A stretch of 64,000 nt of DNA, from contig OZ238267.1 in the NCBI GenBank assembly GCA_965178585.1, positions 186,001-250,000 of the forward strand. Direction: 5' to 3'. Made by a program: the position numbers and the translations under genes. The DNA is from Marifrigoribacter sp965178585 (GTDB taxonomy: Bacteria; Bacteroidota; Bacteroidia; Flavobacteriales; Flavobacteriaceae). The notes beneath the pieces are model-generated. The model had not been told where the DNA came from. It saw only the letters and a list, made by a program, of their open reading frames with translations, and ran no database searches. Below are positions 8,414 through 17,525 of this stretch, piece by piece. Every line of letters starts with the position of its first letter. Position 1 is the stretch's first letter.

Positions 8414-8980
8414 ATGGACTACAATCATCAAAAACACGATAGGAAACAACTTTCATTAAGAATCCACTCAAAAATATTATCAGACAAAAACCTTTCTTTT
8501 AATCAGAAATTAATTTTAGGATTGGATTATACGTTAAGTAAAAAATTAGGTTACACAAAAATGTCGAATACAAACATTGGTAAAATGTTTAATATACATC
8601 CTAATATCATTTCATACAGTCGTAGAAAACTTATCAAACAAGGTTATATTGAGAGAAAACAGGGAAAATATTATATAACAAATCTTTACAAACAATCGAA
8701 AGTAAAAGACTTAAGGGAGATATTACTTCCTTATCAAGTTTACAATCATAAAACACTTACGACAGGAGCAAAATTATTATGGGGAGAATATAATTCTATT
8801 AGTAAAGGAGAAAGAAAGTATTTTGCCAGTAGGGCCTACACCGCAAATCGATTAAATGCGAGTGTGGAGAGTATTACTAATTGGACTAAACTGTTAGATG
8901 AAAATAATCTGCTGACGTTATATGATCATCAAATGGGCTTTTGTAGAAGTCAGAGAGTAGTTGTGACGAAAATATTTTGA
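8414..8980 (+). CDS. tandem winged-helix DNA-binding protein, candidate replication initiator
   Basis: This 188-residue protein appears to contain two consecutive winged helix-turn-helix units. The first spans about 25-90 (SFNQKLILGLDYTL to KQGKYYITN) with a recognition region NTNIGKMFNIHPNIISYSRR. The second spans about 115-180 (LTTGAKLLWGEYNS to LLDENNLLTLYD). Such HTH_36-type domains are common in phage and plasmid replication or regulatory proteins. It is much shorter than most plasmid Rep proteins. The five iterons and two hairpins directly upstream support an initiator or an autoregulator of an integrated plasmid-like element. No mobilisation, integrase or partition gene is visible nearby. 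Confidence 0.65.
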   Translation: MDYNHQKHDRKQLSLRIHSKILSDKNLSFNQKLILGLDYTLSKKLGYTKMSNTNIGKMFNIHPNIISYSRRKLIKQGYIERKQGKYYITNLYKQSKVKDLREILLPYQVYNHKTLTTGAKLLWGEYNSISKGERKYFASRAYTANRLNASVESITNWTKLLDENNLLTLYDHQMGFCRSQRVVVTKIF

Positions 8981-8996
8981 AGATAAAATTTTACTC

Positions 8997-9012
8997 TTAT
9001 GGTTATCCGTAA
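8997..9012. promoter_or_regulatory. TTACGG-type palindromic motif
   Basis: TTATGGTTATCCGTAA matches the inner 16 bp of the 4777 palindrome at 14 positions. It ends 57 bp upstream of the GTG of the M43 peptidase gene. Confidence 0.5.
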
Positions 9013-9069
9013 TCAGGATATAACTTTTGATTATATATTTAATTTTTATAAACTATTAATAAATATATT

Positions 9070-10779
9070 GTGGAATCATCAAAATCAATTGTAAAGGAAA
9101 AAAAGAGTAGCAAGAAATTATACACACTAATAAATCAATTCGAAATAAAAGCAAAGTTAAATTTATTACTGAACCCTATTTATATACTGTTATTTTTAGC
9201 GATGCCGATAATAACTTTTGCTCAAGAATGTAGAACACTATCACCAACTAATTATCAAACCTATGAACGTACAAAACAAGAAAGAGGTTTTGATAGAACC
9301 AATATTGAATTACATCCAGAAATATGTTTAAATGTTTATTATCATATTGTAAGAGAAAGTGATGAAACAGGAGGGATAGAAGAAAGTAAACTTGTAGAAA
9401 TGACCGATTTGTTAAACCAAGAGTTTAACTCACATAATTTGTTTTTTAATCAGTTAGGATTTGATTACATTGATAATTCCACCTATTACAATGTTAATGA
9501 TGATTTAGAGTTTAATGCTTTAATACAGATAAATAAACAAGAAAATGCTATAAATATTTATACAACAAATTATATAAATAATGCAAGAGGGCAAGCAGTT
9601 ATAGGAGGGCAAGCGGCTGTTATAAGAGGTGATAGAATTTTGGAAGCAACACTGCCACATGAGGTTGGACATTGTTTAAATTTACAACATACTTATCAAG
9701 GTACTGCTGAAAACACTACAGGATGTGCTGAGTTAATTGGTGCAATAGAGCCAAATTGTTTAGATTGTGGAGATGAAGTTTGTGATACTCCAGCAGATTC
9801 TAATCAAGGAAACTCAAATGGTTATCAACCTGATTTAACTAATTTTATGTCAATTTATGAAAACAGGGATCACTTTACTATTGGACAAGAACTAAGAATG
9901 CGTGATGCCATAGCAGCCATTCCAGCTTTACAAAATGTTGTAGGTAATTCTTGTGGTATTGTTTCTGGAGATAATGTTGCTTGTAATGATTCTACAACTA
10001 TTTTAACCCTTACTAATGCAGACCCACCTTATTTATGGGTTTCTAGTGATTCACTAGAAATTGTGGGATCTAATACAAATAGTTCAGTAACAGTAAAGGC
10101 AATTAGTAATTCGATAAGTGAATCGGGTTTTGTTGAAGTTTCTTACGGTAATGGAGGAACTGAACATTTTAAAATTTGGGCAGGTAAACCTTTATCATTG
10201 ATTCCAAATTCAATAGTTGGGCCAGAAACTGTAGATACAGGATCGTTAGTAGCTTATCATTATCAAAGTAGTATTCCTGATGAGCAAATTGGAGCTACTA
10301 CTTACGAGTGGTGGTTACCTCATCCTTATAATGTTGTTTCGCCAATAGATTATTTTGGTGATAATTGGCAAGTATCACTAAATACTGGAAAAAGTATTTC
10401 TCATGTTTTTACAGGATATGGCGAACATGATGGTCTAGTACAAGTAATGGCAAGTAATAAATGTGGTTTAGGTGGGGCAGATTATTTATATGTTGAGCAC
10501 GGAAATTGTACTGGGTCAGGTTGTGGAGGGATTCCTGTGGTACCACCTAACCCTGTGCCCAATGCAGCAAATGAAAGTTTTAAATTAGATTTTACCAGCT
10601 ATCCAGCTGGCAATTACACCATAAACATATACGATATATATTCTAATACCGTTTATAGTGGTGTATCGACTAATATAGAAAAAACTATTAGTACAATTAA
10701 CATTCCTGCTGGAACCTATTATTTACATATTAATGATGGAAATGAGACTTATATCCATCAATTAGTTATAAACCATTAG
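9070..10779 (+). CDS. secreted M43-like zinc metallopeptidase
   Basis: This 569-residue protein starts at a GTG. A hydrophobic export signal at about 33-51 ends in ITFAQ, preceded by an unusually long basic N-terminal stretch; the real start could be further in. The zinc site HEVGHCLNLQH is at 197-207 and matches the extended HExxHxxxxxH of the pappalysin/cytophagalysin family (M43). The NFMSIYENR segment after it fits the Met-turn. Ig/PKD-like beta regions follow at about 295-480. The end (about 500-569, with YTINIYDIY and GTYYLHINDG) resembles a T9SS tail. A small lipoprotein gene follows 8 bp downstream, probably in the same operon. Confidence 0.85.
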   Translation: MESSKSIVKEKKSSKKLYTLINQFEIKAKLNLLLNPIYILLFLAMPIITFAQECRTLSPTNYQTYERTKQERGFDRTNIELHPEICLNVYYHIVRESDETGGIEESKLVEMTDLLNQEFNSHNLFFNQLGFDYIDNSTYYNVNDDLEFNALIQINKQENAINIYTTNYINNARGQAVIGGQAAVIRGDRILEATLPHEVGHCLNLQHTYQGTAENTTGCAELIGAIEPNCLDCGDEVCDTPADSNQGNSNGYQPDLTNFMSIYENRDHFTIGQELRMRDAIAAIPALQNVVGNSCGIVSGDNVACNDSTTILTLTNADPPYLWVSSDSLEIVGSNTNSSVTVKAISNSISESGFVEVSYGNGGTEHFKIWAGKPLSLIPNSIVGPETVDTGSLVAYHYQSSIPDEQIGATTYEWWLPHPYNVVSPIDYFGDNWQVSLNTGKSISHVFTGYGEHDGLVQVMASNKCGLGGADYLYVEHGNCTGSGCGGIPVVPPNPVPNAANESFKLDFTSYPAGNYTINIYDIYSNTVYSGVSTNIEKTISTINIPAGTYYLHINDGNETYIHQLVINH

Positions 10780-10787
10780 AAATAAAA

Positions 10788-11213
10788 ATGAAAAACATTA
10801 TATATACTATATTATTGACGATTGTATTTTTCGGATGCTCCAAGAATGATGATAATTCTAATAAGTTAGTTGGGAAATGGCAACTAATAGAGACTCGAAT
10901 AGGAGATGGAGGAAGTTCTCCAGAGTGGATTGTAGTAGATGAAAACGAAAGTTATTTTCATCAACTTAATGAAGATTTAACTTTTACTTCAAATAAATAT
11001 ATTGAATGTTTCACAGGAGATTACATATATGATGTAACATCATTTTCAATGATTTATGCTTGCGAGAACTTTACAACTGGAGTTGAAAATCCACCAGGAA
11101 CTTTTAAGGAAAATTTTTATTTTGAAAATAGTAATTTAATTATAACACCCGATTATTTTGATTGTGATGAAGGTTGCTTATATAAATTTAAAAAAGTCCC
11201 AATTGATGAGTAA
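10788..11213 (+). CDS. small lipocalin-like lipoprotein
   Basis: This 141-residue protein has a lipoprotein signal (MKNIIYTILLTIVFFGC) with the acylated Cys at position 17. It continues with LVGKWQLIETRIGDGG, the typical start of the lipocalin-like domains common in Flavobacteriia. Four Cys in the second half (ECF, ACE, CDEGC) may form disulfides. It follows the M43 peptidase by 8 bp and probably sits on the inner leaflet of the outer membrane or the cell surface. The specific role is unknown. Confidence 0.75.
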   Translation: MKNIIYTILLTIVFFGCSKNDDNSNKLVGKWQLIETRIGDGGSSPEWIVVDENESYFHQLNEDLTFTSNKYIECFTGDYIYDVTSFSMIYACENFTTGVENPPGTFKENFYFENSNLIITPDYFDCDEGCLYKFKKVPIDE

Positions 11214-11227
11214 TCTATAAAAAATAA

Positions 11228-11290
11228 GGCTCACTAGGACTACATTAAACACTTCGGATCAATAATAAATAAAGGGTTTCTAAAAATTAT
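11228..11290. repeat. dispersed intergenic repeat, copy 1
   Basis: GCTC-acTAGGACTACATTAAA begins the element, and its second half (ATAAATAAAGG to TAAAAA-TA) aligns with 18861-18920. A shorter, weaker relative is at 13856-13877. It lies 3' of the lipoprotein gene. The rest of 11291-11538 holds no gene; a GTTAGCTG boundary string lies at about 11501-11509. Confidence 0.45.
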
Positions 11291-11538
11291 TAATACAGGA
11301 GCTAAAGTATATACTCAATCTTTAATGACTGTTATGGCAAATAATCAATAATTTGAAACAGATAAAATATTAAAAGGTTTAACGGGTTAGAGTATGATTT
11401 CGTTGCGATAAATACGTGAGGATTTTCGTACTGGAAATCAGGTTTAAAGATATAGAAAGAATATCTGAGAATAACTAAGCTAGCAATGAACTATACGCTT
11501 TGTTAGCTGTAGCTTTTTCATCTTAAATTTATATCAAA

Positions 11539-11826
11539 TTATAACTCGGATAAACTCACATACAATTCAGATATTTTATCGAAATCTAATAAATATTGAG
11601 CGGAAGACTTCGGCAATTTAAGTTTTCCAATGTTTTTATCATTATCAGTATTTGCCCAGAATGTTTGTGAATTATCCTCGATTTTTTCACCTTTTAATTG
11701 AGTTACAATTATATCATGAATTTTATGACCTAATCCTTGAATTTCATCATTTGGTGTATTTATTGCTATGTTATTTTTTCTTAACCAGAGAATTAATTCA
11801 TCTGCCCCAATGTTGCATTTTTTCAT
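11539..11826 (-). CDS. hypothetical protein, 95 aa
   Basis: This small soluble protein has no signal peptide or recognised domain. It is rich in Asp, Asn and Lys, with predicted helices at the N-terminus (ADELILWLRKNN) and C-terminus. The ATG follows an AT-rich leader. Its 3' end abuts a GCTAACAA-type boundary string (minus-strand sense), as also seen after the STAND-like gene, which gives it a cassette look. Function unknown. Confidence 0.5.
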   Translation of the reverse strand: MKKCNIGADELILWLRKNNIAINTPNDEIQGLGHKIHDIIVTQLKGEKIEDNSQTFWANTDNDKNIGKLKLPKSSAQYLLDFDKISELYVSLSEL

Positions 11827-11937
11827 ATCTTTTTTTATTTAAAATTCATTTATATTTTAATCTGTATTTAGTTTAAAATTCTAAACTTTGGTTTAACTAC
11901 CAAAACTCGTATTAACAATAACAATTGTTGTTAACAA

Positions 11938-13032
11938 TTATTTCATTTTTTTATCAATCGTAGTTTTCATTGCGTAGTAATCCATTTCGTAGCAAACTCG
12001 ACCCAATAATATAGCAGGATTAATTCTATGCTTATCTCCAATAGCTTTTATTTTCTCATCATTTAAAGGAAGATTATTTTCTAAAATATCTTGCCAGATA
12101 CCTTTAGAAATTAATTTTTTTTGAGCGTAATTATCTGCTTCGGTCTCGTATTTATCTAAATTCTGTTTTCTAGTTAAATCCATAAATTTTCTATCTCTAT
12201 CATTTCTCAAATGCAAATCAATATGTCCAATTTCGTGCATAATTGTAAAAGCAAAATTGTCAATCCTATTATATCTCAAAGTCAATGCAATAGCTGGGTT
12301 TTTATCAGACCAAAAAGAAAATCCGTCAATAGGTGTTTTCTCTAGTTTATCAATTAACAACATTTTAATTCCAAATTGATTAAGTACAGTTTTAACTTTA
12401 TCTGGTGTTCCAGAGTTTTCGTAAAATATGTTATTTAGATTAATACAGAGTTGATTTAAATTGTCAAAATTAAAAGTATTAGTTTTTTGATTTTTAGCTT
12501 CATATTGAGCTAATGAACTCCAAGCGAACATATTTTTATCATCAATTTTTAATTTATCTGATTTACGATAATATGCAAACCTATCTTTAGAAAAAGAAGA
12601 AACTAAACAATCAATAGTTTTCACTTCATAGATATTTTTTATTGTTTTTATATCATTTTCAATATCACCATTTAAGTAATTATGTTTTTTAAAATATCGA
12701 ACAGGAACATATTCTTTGATAATGCTCCATAGTTCAATATTCCTTAATTTTTTAATGTTTTTTTGCTTAACTCTTGCCTTATCAATCTCGTATTGAGATT
12801 GAAATTTCATCCAATAGTCCGCTGAAATTCCCAATATCTTTTCTAATAAAATTGCGATATCTGCGGTTACTGGTCTTTTTCCTTTGATAATTTCATTTAA
12901 AAATGATGGTCGTACATCTAATTCCTTTGCCAATATTCTTTGGTTTAAATCAGGTGTTGCGTCTATTTCATCTTTAATTAAAACTCCTGGATGTGTCGCT
13001 TGCGCTGGTGTTAAAACTTTGTTTGTTGCCAT
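11938..13032 (-). CDS. higA: HigA-type antitoxin fused to ImmA/IrrE-like metallopeptidase
   Basis: This 364-residue protein begins with HPGVLIKDEIDATPDLNQRI and a Cro/C1-type HTH (about 26-80, LAKELDVRPSFLNEIIKGKR), as in HigA addiction-module antitoxins. Its C-terminal half carries HEIGH at 266-270 inside FTIMHEIGHIDLHL, plus a later ETEADNYA segment that can supply the third zinc ligand, as in ImmA/IrrE (COG2856) peptidases. It should bind DNA and may cleave itself or a partner. The RelE/HigB-like gene lies 25 bp upstream on the same strand, giving toxin-first order as in higBA. Start ATG is at 13032. Confidence 0.85.
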   Translation of the reverse strand: MATNKVLTPAQATHPGVLIKDEIDATPDLNQRILAKELDVRPSFLNEIIKGKRPVTADIAILLEKILGISADYWMKFQSQYEIDKARVKQKNIKKLRNIELWSIIKEYVPVRYFKKHNYLNGDIENDIKTIKNIYEVKTIDCLVSSFSKDRFAYYRKSDKLKIDDKNMFAWSSLAQYEAKNQKTNTFNFDNLNQLCINLNNIFYENSGTPDKVKTVLNQFGIKMLLIDKLEKTPIDGFSFWSDKNPAIALTLRYNRIDNFAFTIMHEIGHIDLHLRNDRDRKFMDLTRKQNLDKYETEADNYAQKKLISKGIWQDILENNLPLNDEKIKAIGDKHRINPAILLGRVCYEMDYYAMKTTIDKKMK

Positions 13033-13057
13033 ATTTCCCTTTGTTTGCTTGTAGTAA

Positions 13058-13378
13058 TTACTTGTAATGATTACTCAATTCAATAATTGAGCATATTGTA
13101 ATACTATTTGGTTCTTCTCCTTCCAGTGTAGTTATAAATTCTATTCGATACTTGCTATCTACTCGAACAGATTCTAAATCTTTTTTATCGCCAATAAGTT
13201 TTTCATAATTCAAACTCCTAATTGGATATAACTCTTCTGTGTTTTTTGCAACTCTTAATTTATCTATTGTTTGTATGTACTTTTTAATAACATTTGGTTG
13301 AAACCTATGCTTTTTGCTTCGAGCTTTACCATTTTCGTACAGTTCTTTCAGATAATCTTTCTCGAAATTTATTTCCAT
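13058..13378 (-). CDS. higB: RelE/ParE-superfamily toxin, HigB-like
   Basis: This 106-residue basic protein resembles plasmid-maintenance HigB toxins, which cleave mRNA at the ribosome. Features are a helical N-terminus (DYLKELYENGKARSKKHRF), a central YPIRSLNYEKLIGDKKD segment, the conserved beta strand SVRVDSKYRIEF and a terminal ISIIELSNHY-like strand. It lies directly upstream of the HigA-like gene on the same strand. A long hairpin at 13414-13452 precedes its start and may be an operator or a shared terminator. Confidence 0.8.
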   Translation of the reverse strand: MEINFEKDYLKELYENGKARSKKHRFQPNVIKKYIQTIDKLRVAKNTEELYPIRSLNYEKLIGDKKDLESVRVDSKYRIEFITTLEGEEPNSITICSIIELSNHYK

Positions 13379-13413
13379 AGCTTTCTTTTATCATAGTGCA
13401 AATATACGTAATA

Positions 13414-13452
13414 AAAATAAAAAGTTCACTTATTTAGTGAACTTTTTATTTT
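13414..13452. terminator. 17-bp-arm inverted repeat upstream of higB-like gene
   Basis: A perfect inverted repeat with arms 13414-13430 and 13436-13452 (core GTTCACT/AGTGAAC, flanked by A- and T-runs) can end transcription in both directions. It lies 36 bp upstream of the toxin start, so it could also be an operator for HigA. Confidence 0.5.
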
Positions 13453-13472
13453 GTTTTTATTGCCAACCTGTG

Positions 13473-13496
13473 TATAAACACACATGTGTGTTTATA
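13473..13496. promoter_or_regulatory. 24-bp perfect palindrome
   Basis: Positions 13473-13496 equal their own reverse complement; the core is ACACACATGTGTGT. It is about 95 bp upstream of the HigB-like start. It could be an operator of the addiction module or a cruciform-forming site. Confidence 0.4.
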
Positions 13497-13628
13497 TATA
13501 TTTTATATACTCAAATATAATTCGATGTAAAGTAGTGAGATACTCTTCTTTCTATTAATATCCGAAATAATAATATTGGTGATATTTATATTTTATATAA
13601 AATTTAAACTAAATATAATTGAAACATT

Positions 13629-13826
13629 ATGGATGCAAAAGATGTTTATGAAATAGTAAAAGCTCTTTCTAACTCTGAACAAAGAAAATTATTAGATTTA
13701 ATAATAGATGAGATTGAGAATGATTTATAGCCTGAATTATTGAAAAGAATAATTAAAAAACCACTTATTACTAGAAAAGAAGTAGATGAGTATATTTATA
13801 AACATGTTTTTTGTAAAGTGAAATGA
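13629..13826 (+). pseudogene. small gene split by an in-frame TAG
   Basis: From the ATG at 13629 the frame reads MDAKDVYEIVKALSNSEQRK and continues to an amber codon at 13728-13730. The same frame then goes on as PELLKRIIKKPLITRKEVDE to a TGA at 13824. Together this is a 65-residue protein of the kind often seen as a small regulatory or excisionase-like ORF in Flavobacteriia: a helical KALSNSEQRKLLDLI part plus an ITRKEVDEYIY part. A single point mutation would explain the break. I infer a pseudogene or two very short peptides. Confidence 0.55.
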
Positions 13827-13966
13827 TTTAGGAAAATATTAAAGAATTATAATTAGGCTACGTAGGACTACTTTAATATTTTCAATAATACCATAAGGAG
13901 CTACAGTTATAATTTAATTGTTTGGGAAGTATGGCACTTAATTTAAAAAGGTAGAAATGAGAAAAT

Positions 13967-15344
13967 CTATTGCTTTATTATTTTTTGTGTTTTCACTCCG
14001 ATATCAGTATAAACTTTTACAATATAGATTCCACTTGAAAGTTTTGTAGTGATAATTGAACTTGGAGAGTTTTCTTTTCTTAAAATAAGCTCTCCTATAA
14101 TATTAAATAATTCAACTTTCTGAATTATATTAACTCCGTTTGAATTAATATTTAATATACCGTTTACAGGATTTGGGTATAATAAAATTTGTTCACTTTT
14201 ATTTTCTTCAATTCCTAGTATTGTAAAGTTTTCATACCAAGCTATGGTTTGATTGTTTTGTGAAGCAGCTAAGACATCCATATCACCGTCATTGTCAAGG
14301 TCTGCAGCATAAACATCTCTACCTTGTATAATATTTCCTTGGTCGATTAATAATTGTTCACCAAAGCTTCCTAATCCATCTGTATTTTCATACCAAGCTA
14401 TTTTATTATCAATAGCAGATGCAGACAATACATCCATGTCACCATCATTATCCAAATCGTCTGCATGTACTGAAAAAGCACCGTTTGTAAGGTTACTTAT
14501 TATATGTTCATTATTGAAAGTGCCCAAACCATCTACGTTTTCATGCCAAGATACTTTGTTTATATATGAGGCTGATAATACGTCCATATCTCCATCTCCA
14601 TCCATATCTTCTGCATAAACAGACACTACTCCATTAACAGTATTGGAAATAATTTGTTCTGTATCGAAATTTCCACTTCCATTATTTTTAAACCAAATAA
14701 CTGTGTCACCTGTTGTAGATGCAGAAATCACATCCATATTTCCATCTTCATTTAAATCTGCTGCATAAACCGTTCTTGTACTTAATGCATTGATGGTTAA
14801 AACTTGTTGTTCACCAAAACTTCCTAGACCATCCAAATTCTCATACCAAGCAACTTTATTGTCTTCTTTTGATGCAGATAAAACGTCTATATCACCATCA
14901 TTGTCTAAATCTGAACCATAAACATCTATAGCTCCAAAAGCATCATCTGTAATTCCGTTAGGTTGCCCAAATGTTCCTTCTCCATCTAAATTCTCAAACC
15001 AGACAACATCAGGACTTTCATCATTATTAAATGAATTTACTAATACATCCATATCGCCATCATTATCAATATCTACAGAAAATACAGATAAAGGGTCTAT
15101 AGCATTATCACTTATTATTATTTGTTCTCCAAAATTACCAGCTCCATCTAAATTTTCATACCAAGCTACTTTATTATCTCCAAATGAAGCTGATAAAACA
15201 TCGAAATCACCGTCATTATCTAAATCTACAGGATGTGAAGATCTTGCAGCTTCAGCTAAATTAGTTATAACTCGTTGTTCACCAAATTGCGAAAAAACAT
15301 TTTATTGATAATAAGCAGGTGAATAATATTACTTTTAAATTCAT
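13967..15344 (-). pseudogene. FG-GAP/VCBS repeat protein with T9SS tail, frameshifted after signal peptide
   Basis: The ATG at 15344 opens a signal peptide (MNLKVILFTCLLSIKCFFA) that soon hits a stop. The long frame begins at once in another phase (QFGEQRVITNLAEAARSS) and runs to 13967. It holds about seven FG-GAP/VCBS units with DLDNDGDMDVLSAS and VAWYENLDGLGSFGEQ motifs, about 50 residues each, and ends with a T9SS type A tail (LLYPNPVNGILNINS). The joint looks like a deletion that fused the signal peptide directly to a repeat out of frame. As it stands the secreted protein cannot be made, unless this is a sequencing error. Confidence 0.7.
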
Positions 15345-15356
15345 ATAAAACAAAAA

Positions 15357-15390
15357 TACCTCATCTATCTGTATTTAAATAGATGAGGTG
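15357..15390. terminator. bidirectional hairpin terminator
   Basis: ACCTCATCTAT and ATAGATGAGGT form an 11-bp stem followed by a T-rich run on the plus strand and preceded by A-rich sequence. It lies between the readthrough end of the M43 gene and the FG-GAP gene start, so it ends the M43 transcript. Confidence 0.6.
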
Positions 15391-15396
15391 TATTTT

Positions 15397-16896
15397 TTAA
15401 TTATTTTCTTTAATAATTAATTGTTCTTCAGTATCTCCATCCTCAAATTGTTCTATAATATTATACAACCCAGGTTCTAGATTATTGATTAGGTTTTCGT
15501 TATTAATACTCACAGAATCTTGTTGAGTAATAGTAACATTGGTGTTTAGTATATTGTCATTAAATTTTATTATTGTTCCCCCTTTGGGTGTACGATTGTT
15601 GTTATCATAACAACGCCAAGCTTAAGATTCGTTAAGGATTGGAATATCAATAGCTTTATGGTTTGTATGAGTAATAATACTATAGTCAGTTTCGTTTTTT
15701 GAGATTGATATCCCTGATAGTTCATTATAAGAAAACCCTGTTTCCCCATAATCCAACGGAATCGGACAATCATCTACAGCATAACAATCACAACTTATAA
15801 AGCTATAATCAAAACCAGGTTGGAATAAAGGAGGGTCTACAGATATAGGACCATCAAAATAATACTCGCCTTTATAAGGTTCATATAATGATGCAATACC
15901 GTTAGGTCCATTGGTATTAACAGCATCATCTAGTTTGTTCTCAGGGCAAGTTAGTGTGACAGCTTCTCTCATTCTAATTCCTTGACCCATTGAAAAAGTA
16001 TCTTTACAACCTTGATCATTATACCCCATAAAATTACGAACATCTTCTGGGAATATTTGGTAGGCGTCATCTTCACAATCAACTCCAAGTCCAATATATT
16101 CACAATTATTATTTATATCATCATAGGGTTCATCATTAGTTGTCCAGAAATTAATACCAAAAACTGGTACTGCAGCAGTATCTGTTACAAAATCTCCAGC
16201 TTCATCTGCGTTATAATCTGGATTATCGCTACCATCAGGTAAAGTAGCTAAACGAGTTACGTGTTCACAAGTACCGCTTGTAGTAGGAGTGAAGTTGTTA
16301 AAAGAATGATGTAAACCTAAGCAATGGCCAACTTCATGAAAGAGTGTTGTTCCACTATTATTTATAGAAGACATAAAAGATCCTTTATTGATAATTGAGA
16401 TTGGCTCGAATAGCTTATCTACCATACCACCGCCTTGCATATTATATTTAATATAGATATTAAAAGAGTTAGATTTTACCCATTCTGGATGTTGAGGATC
16501 ATCAGTAACAGCGTCATAAAGATCACCAAACCCCAAAATATTATACAAAGAAGTGTTATTAATAATATCAAACCCTTGATACTTAAAAAATATCTTATAT
16601 TCATTAAATTTCTTATTCAGTTCAGCTACAGCTGTTAAAGCTTGATATTCATTTAGCGGATTTCCCTGACCTCCTCCAGCAACTTCTCTGATATCCCAAA
16701 TAAATACATTATAGACAATCGGATCGAAAGTATCTAAATATGATTGGGTTGTGTTGTGTGAAAATTCTGTTTCACATGGATAAACCGAAGTTGGCAAATA
16801 TGCACAATCTGGATCAATGGTTGCACTTTGAGCATTTGATTTTATTGTCATTGTTAACAACAAGACAATACTAAAAAAGGTGATTTTTGTTTTCAT
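15397..16896 (-). pseudogene. secreted M43-like metallopeptidase with premature TAA
   Basis: The first 424 codons run from a signal peptide (MKTKITFFSIVLLLTMTIKS) through a zinc site HEVGHCLGLHH at 187-197 and a NFMGYND Met-turn-like segment to a TAA at 15622-15624. The same frame continues for 74 codons (AWRCYDNNNRTPKGGTIIKF onward) to the next stop at 15397. That stretch includes a beta-rich end (EPGLYNIIEQFEDG, LIIKENN) typical of a T9SS tail. A nonsense mutation therefore strips the sorting signal. The catalytic domain itself is intact, so an active but mis-sorted enzyme is possible. Confidence 0.75.
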
Positions 16897-16975
16897 ATTA
16901 TAGATTTAATTAATATGTTAAAAATTCTTTGATGAAAAAGATCTTTTAAAATTAACCTGACTTAAAGAATAGTAT

Positions 16976-16991
16976 TTACGGGTATCCATAA
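16976..16991. promoter_or_regulatory. TTACGG-type palindromic motif
   Basis: TTACGGGTATCCATAA matches the 4777 palindrome core at 14 of 16 positions. It lies about 80 bp upstream of the M43 gene start at 16896. Confidence 0.5.
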
Positions 16992-17065
16992 TGAAGCTTT
17001 ATTTATAGTAGTTATAAATAAACTTATATTCTATTGCTTATCAAGTAGATTATTATAAGTAAAAG

Positions 17066-17524
17066 TTATTTTATTTCGAGTGTATCTGTTTTGTCGGTTT
17101 TTACAAATTTATATGTTGACTCTTTGATAATTTTTATTTCTTCTGATTCCATTCCTTTTTTATCTCCAAAAATTGATTGTCCACCATAAATACCTAAAAA
17201 TAAAAGACCTAAAAGAAAGAACAGGATTTGAAATACAGAAGGTCTTTTTACGTTTAGACCATAAATACTTAATTCAACTTTTGTTTCGTTTTCTTCTGTG
17301 CATTTTTCCAAAGTTCCAGTCAACGCCATCAAAGTCATTATTCCGAAAATCACAGAAACAAAGAAACAAATCCAACAAACTAATAATAAAAATTCGTTTC
17401 CTGATTCATCAAAATTACCTCTAAAAGTTATAGACAAAGCAATTAAGGCAGTAGATAGAGTAATTAATTGTTTGACTGTGGCTGATGCAAAATCAAAAGC
17501 TTTTTTTCGTAAATCTTCACTCAT
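17066..17524 (-). CDS. small membrane protein in TIR operon
   Basis: This 152-residue protein has hydrophobic segments at about 18-34 (LITLSTALIALSITF), 45-68 (LLLVCWICFFVSVIFGIMTL) and 97-115 (VFQILFFLLGLLFLGIYGGQ), and a charged C-terminal tail. It is the last gene of a four-gene run headed by a TIR protein and starts 1 bp after the stop of the preceding 101-residue gene. No family recognised. Two or three TM helices in a TIR operon could mean a membrane effector, by analogy with other TIR systems; this is inference. Confidence 0.65.
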   Translation of the reverse strand: MSEDLRKKAFDFASATVKQLITLSTALIALSITFRGNFDESGNEFLLLVCWICFFVSVIFGIMTLMALTGTLEKCTEENETKVELSIYGLNVKRPSVFQILFFLLGLLFLGIYGGQSIFGDKKGMESEEIKIIKESTYKFVKTDKTDTLEIK

Positions 17525-17525
17525 A

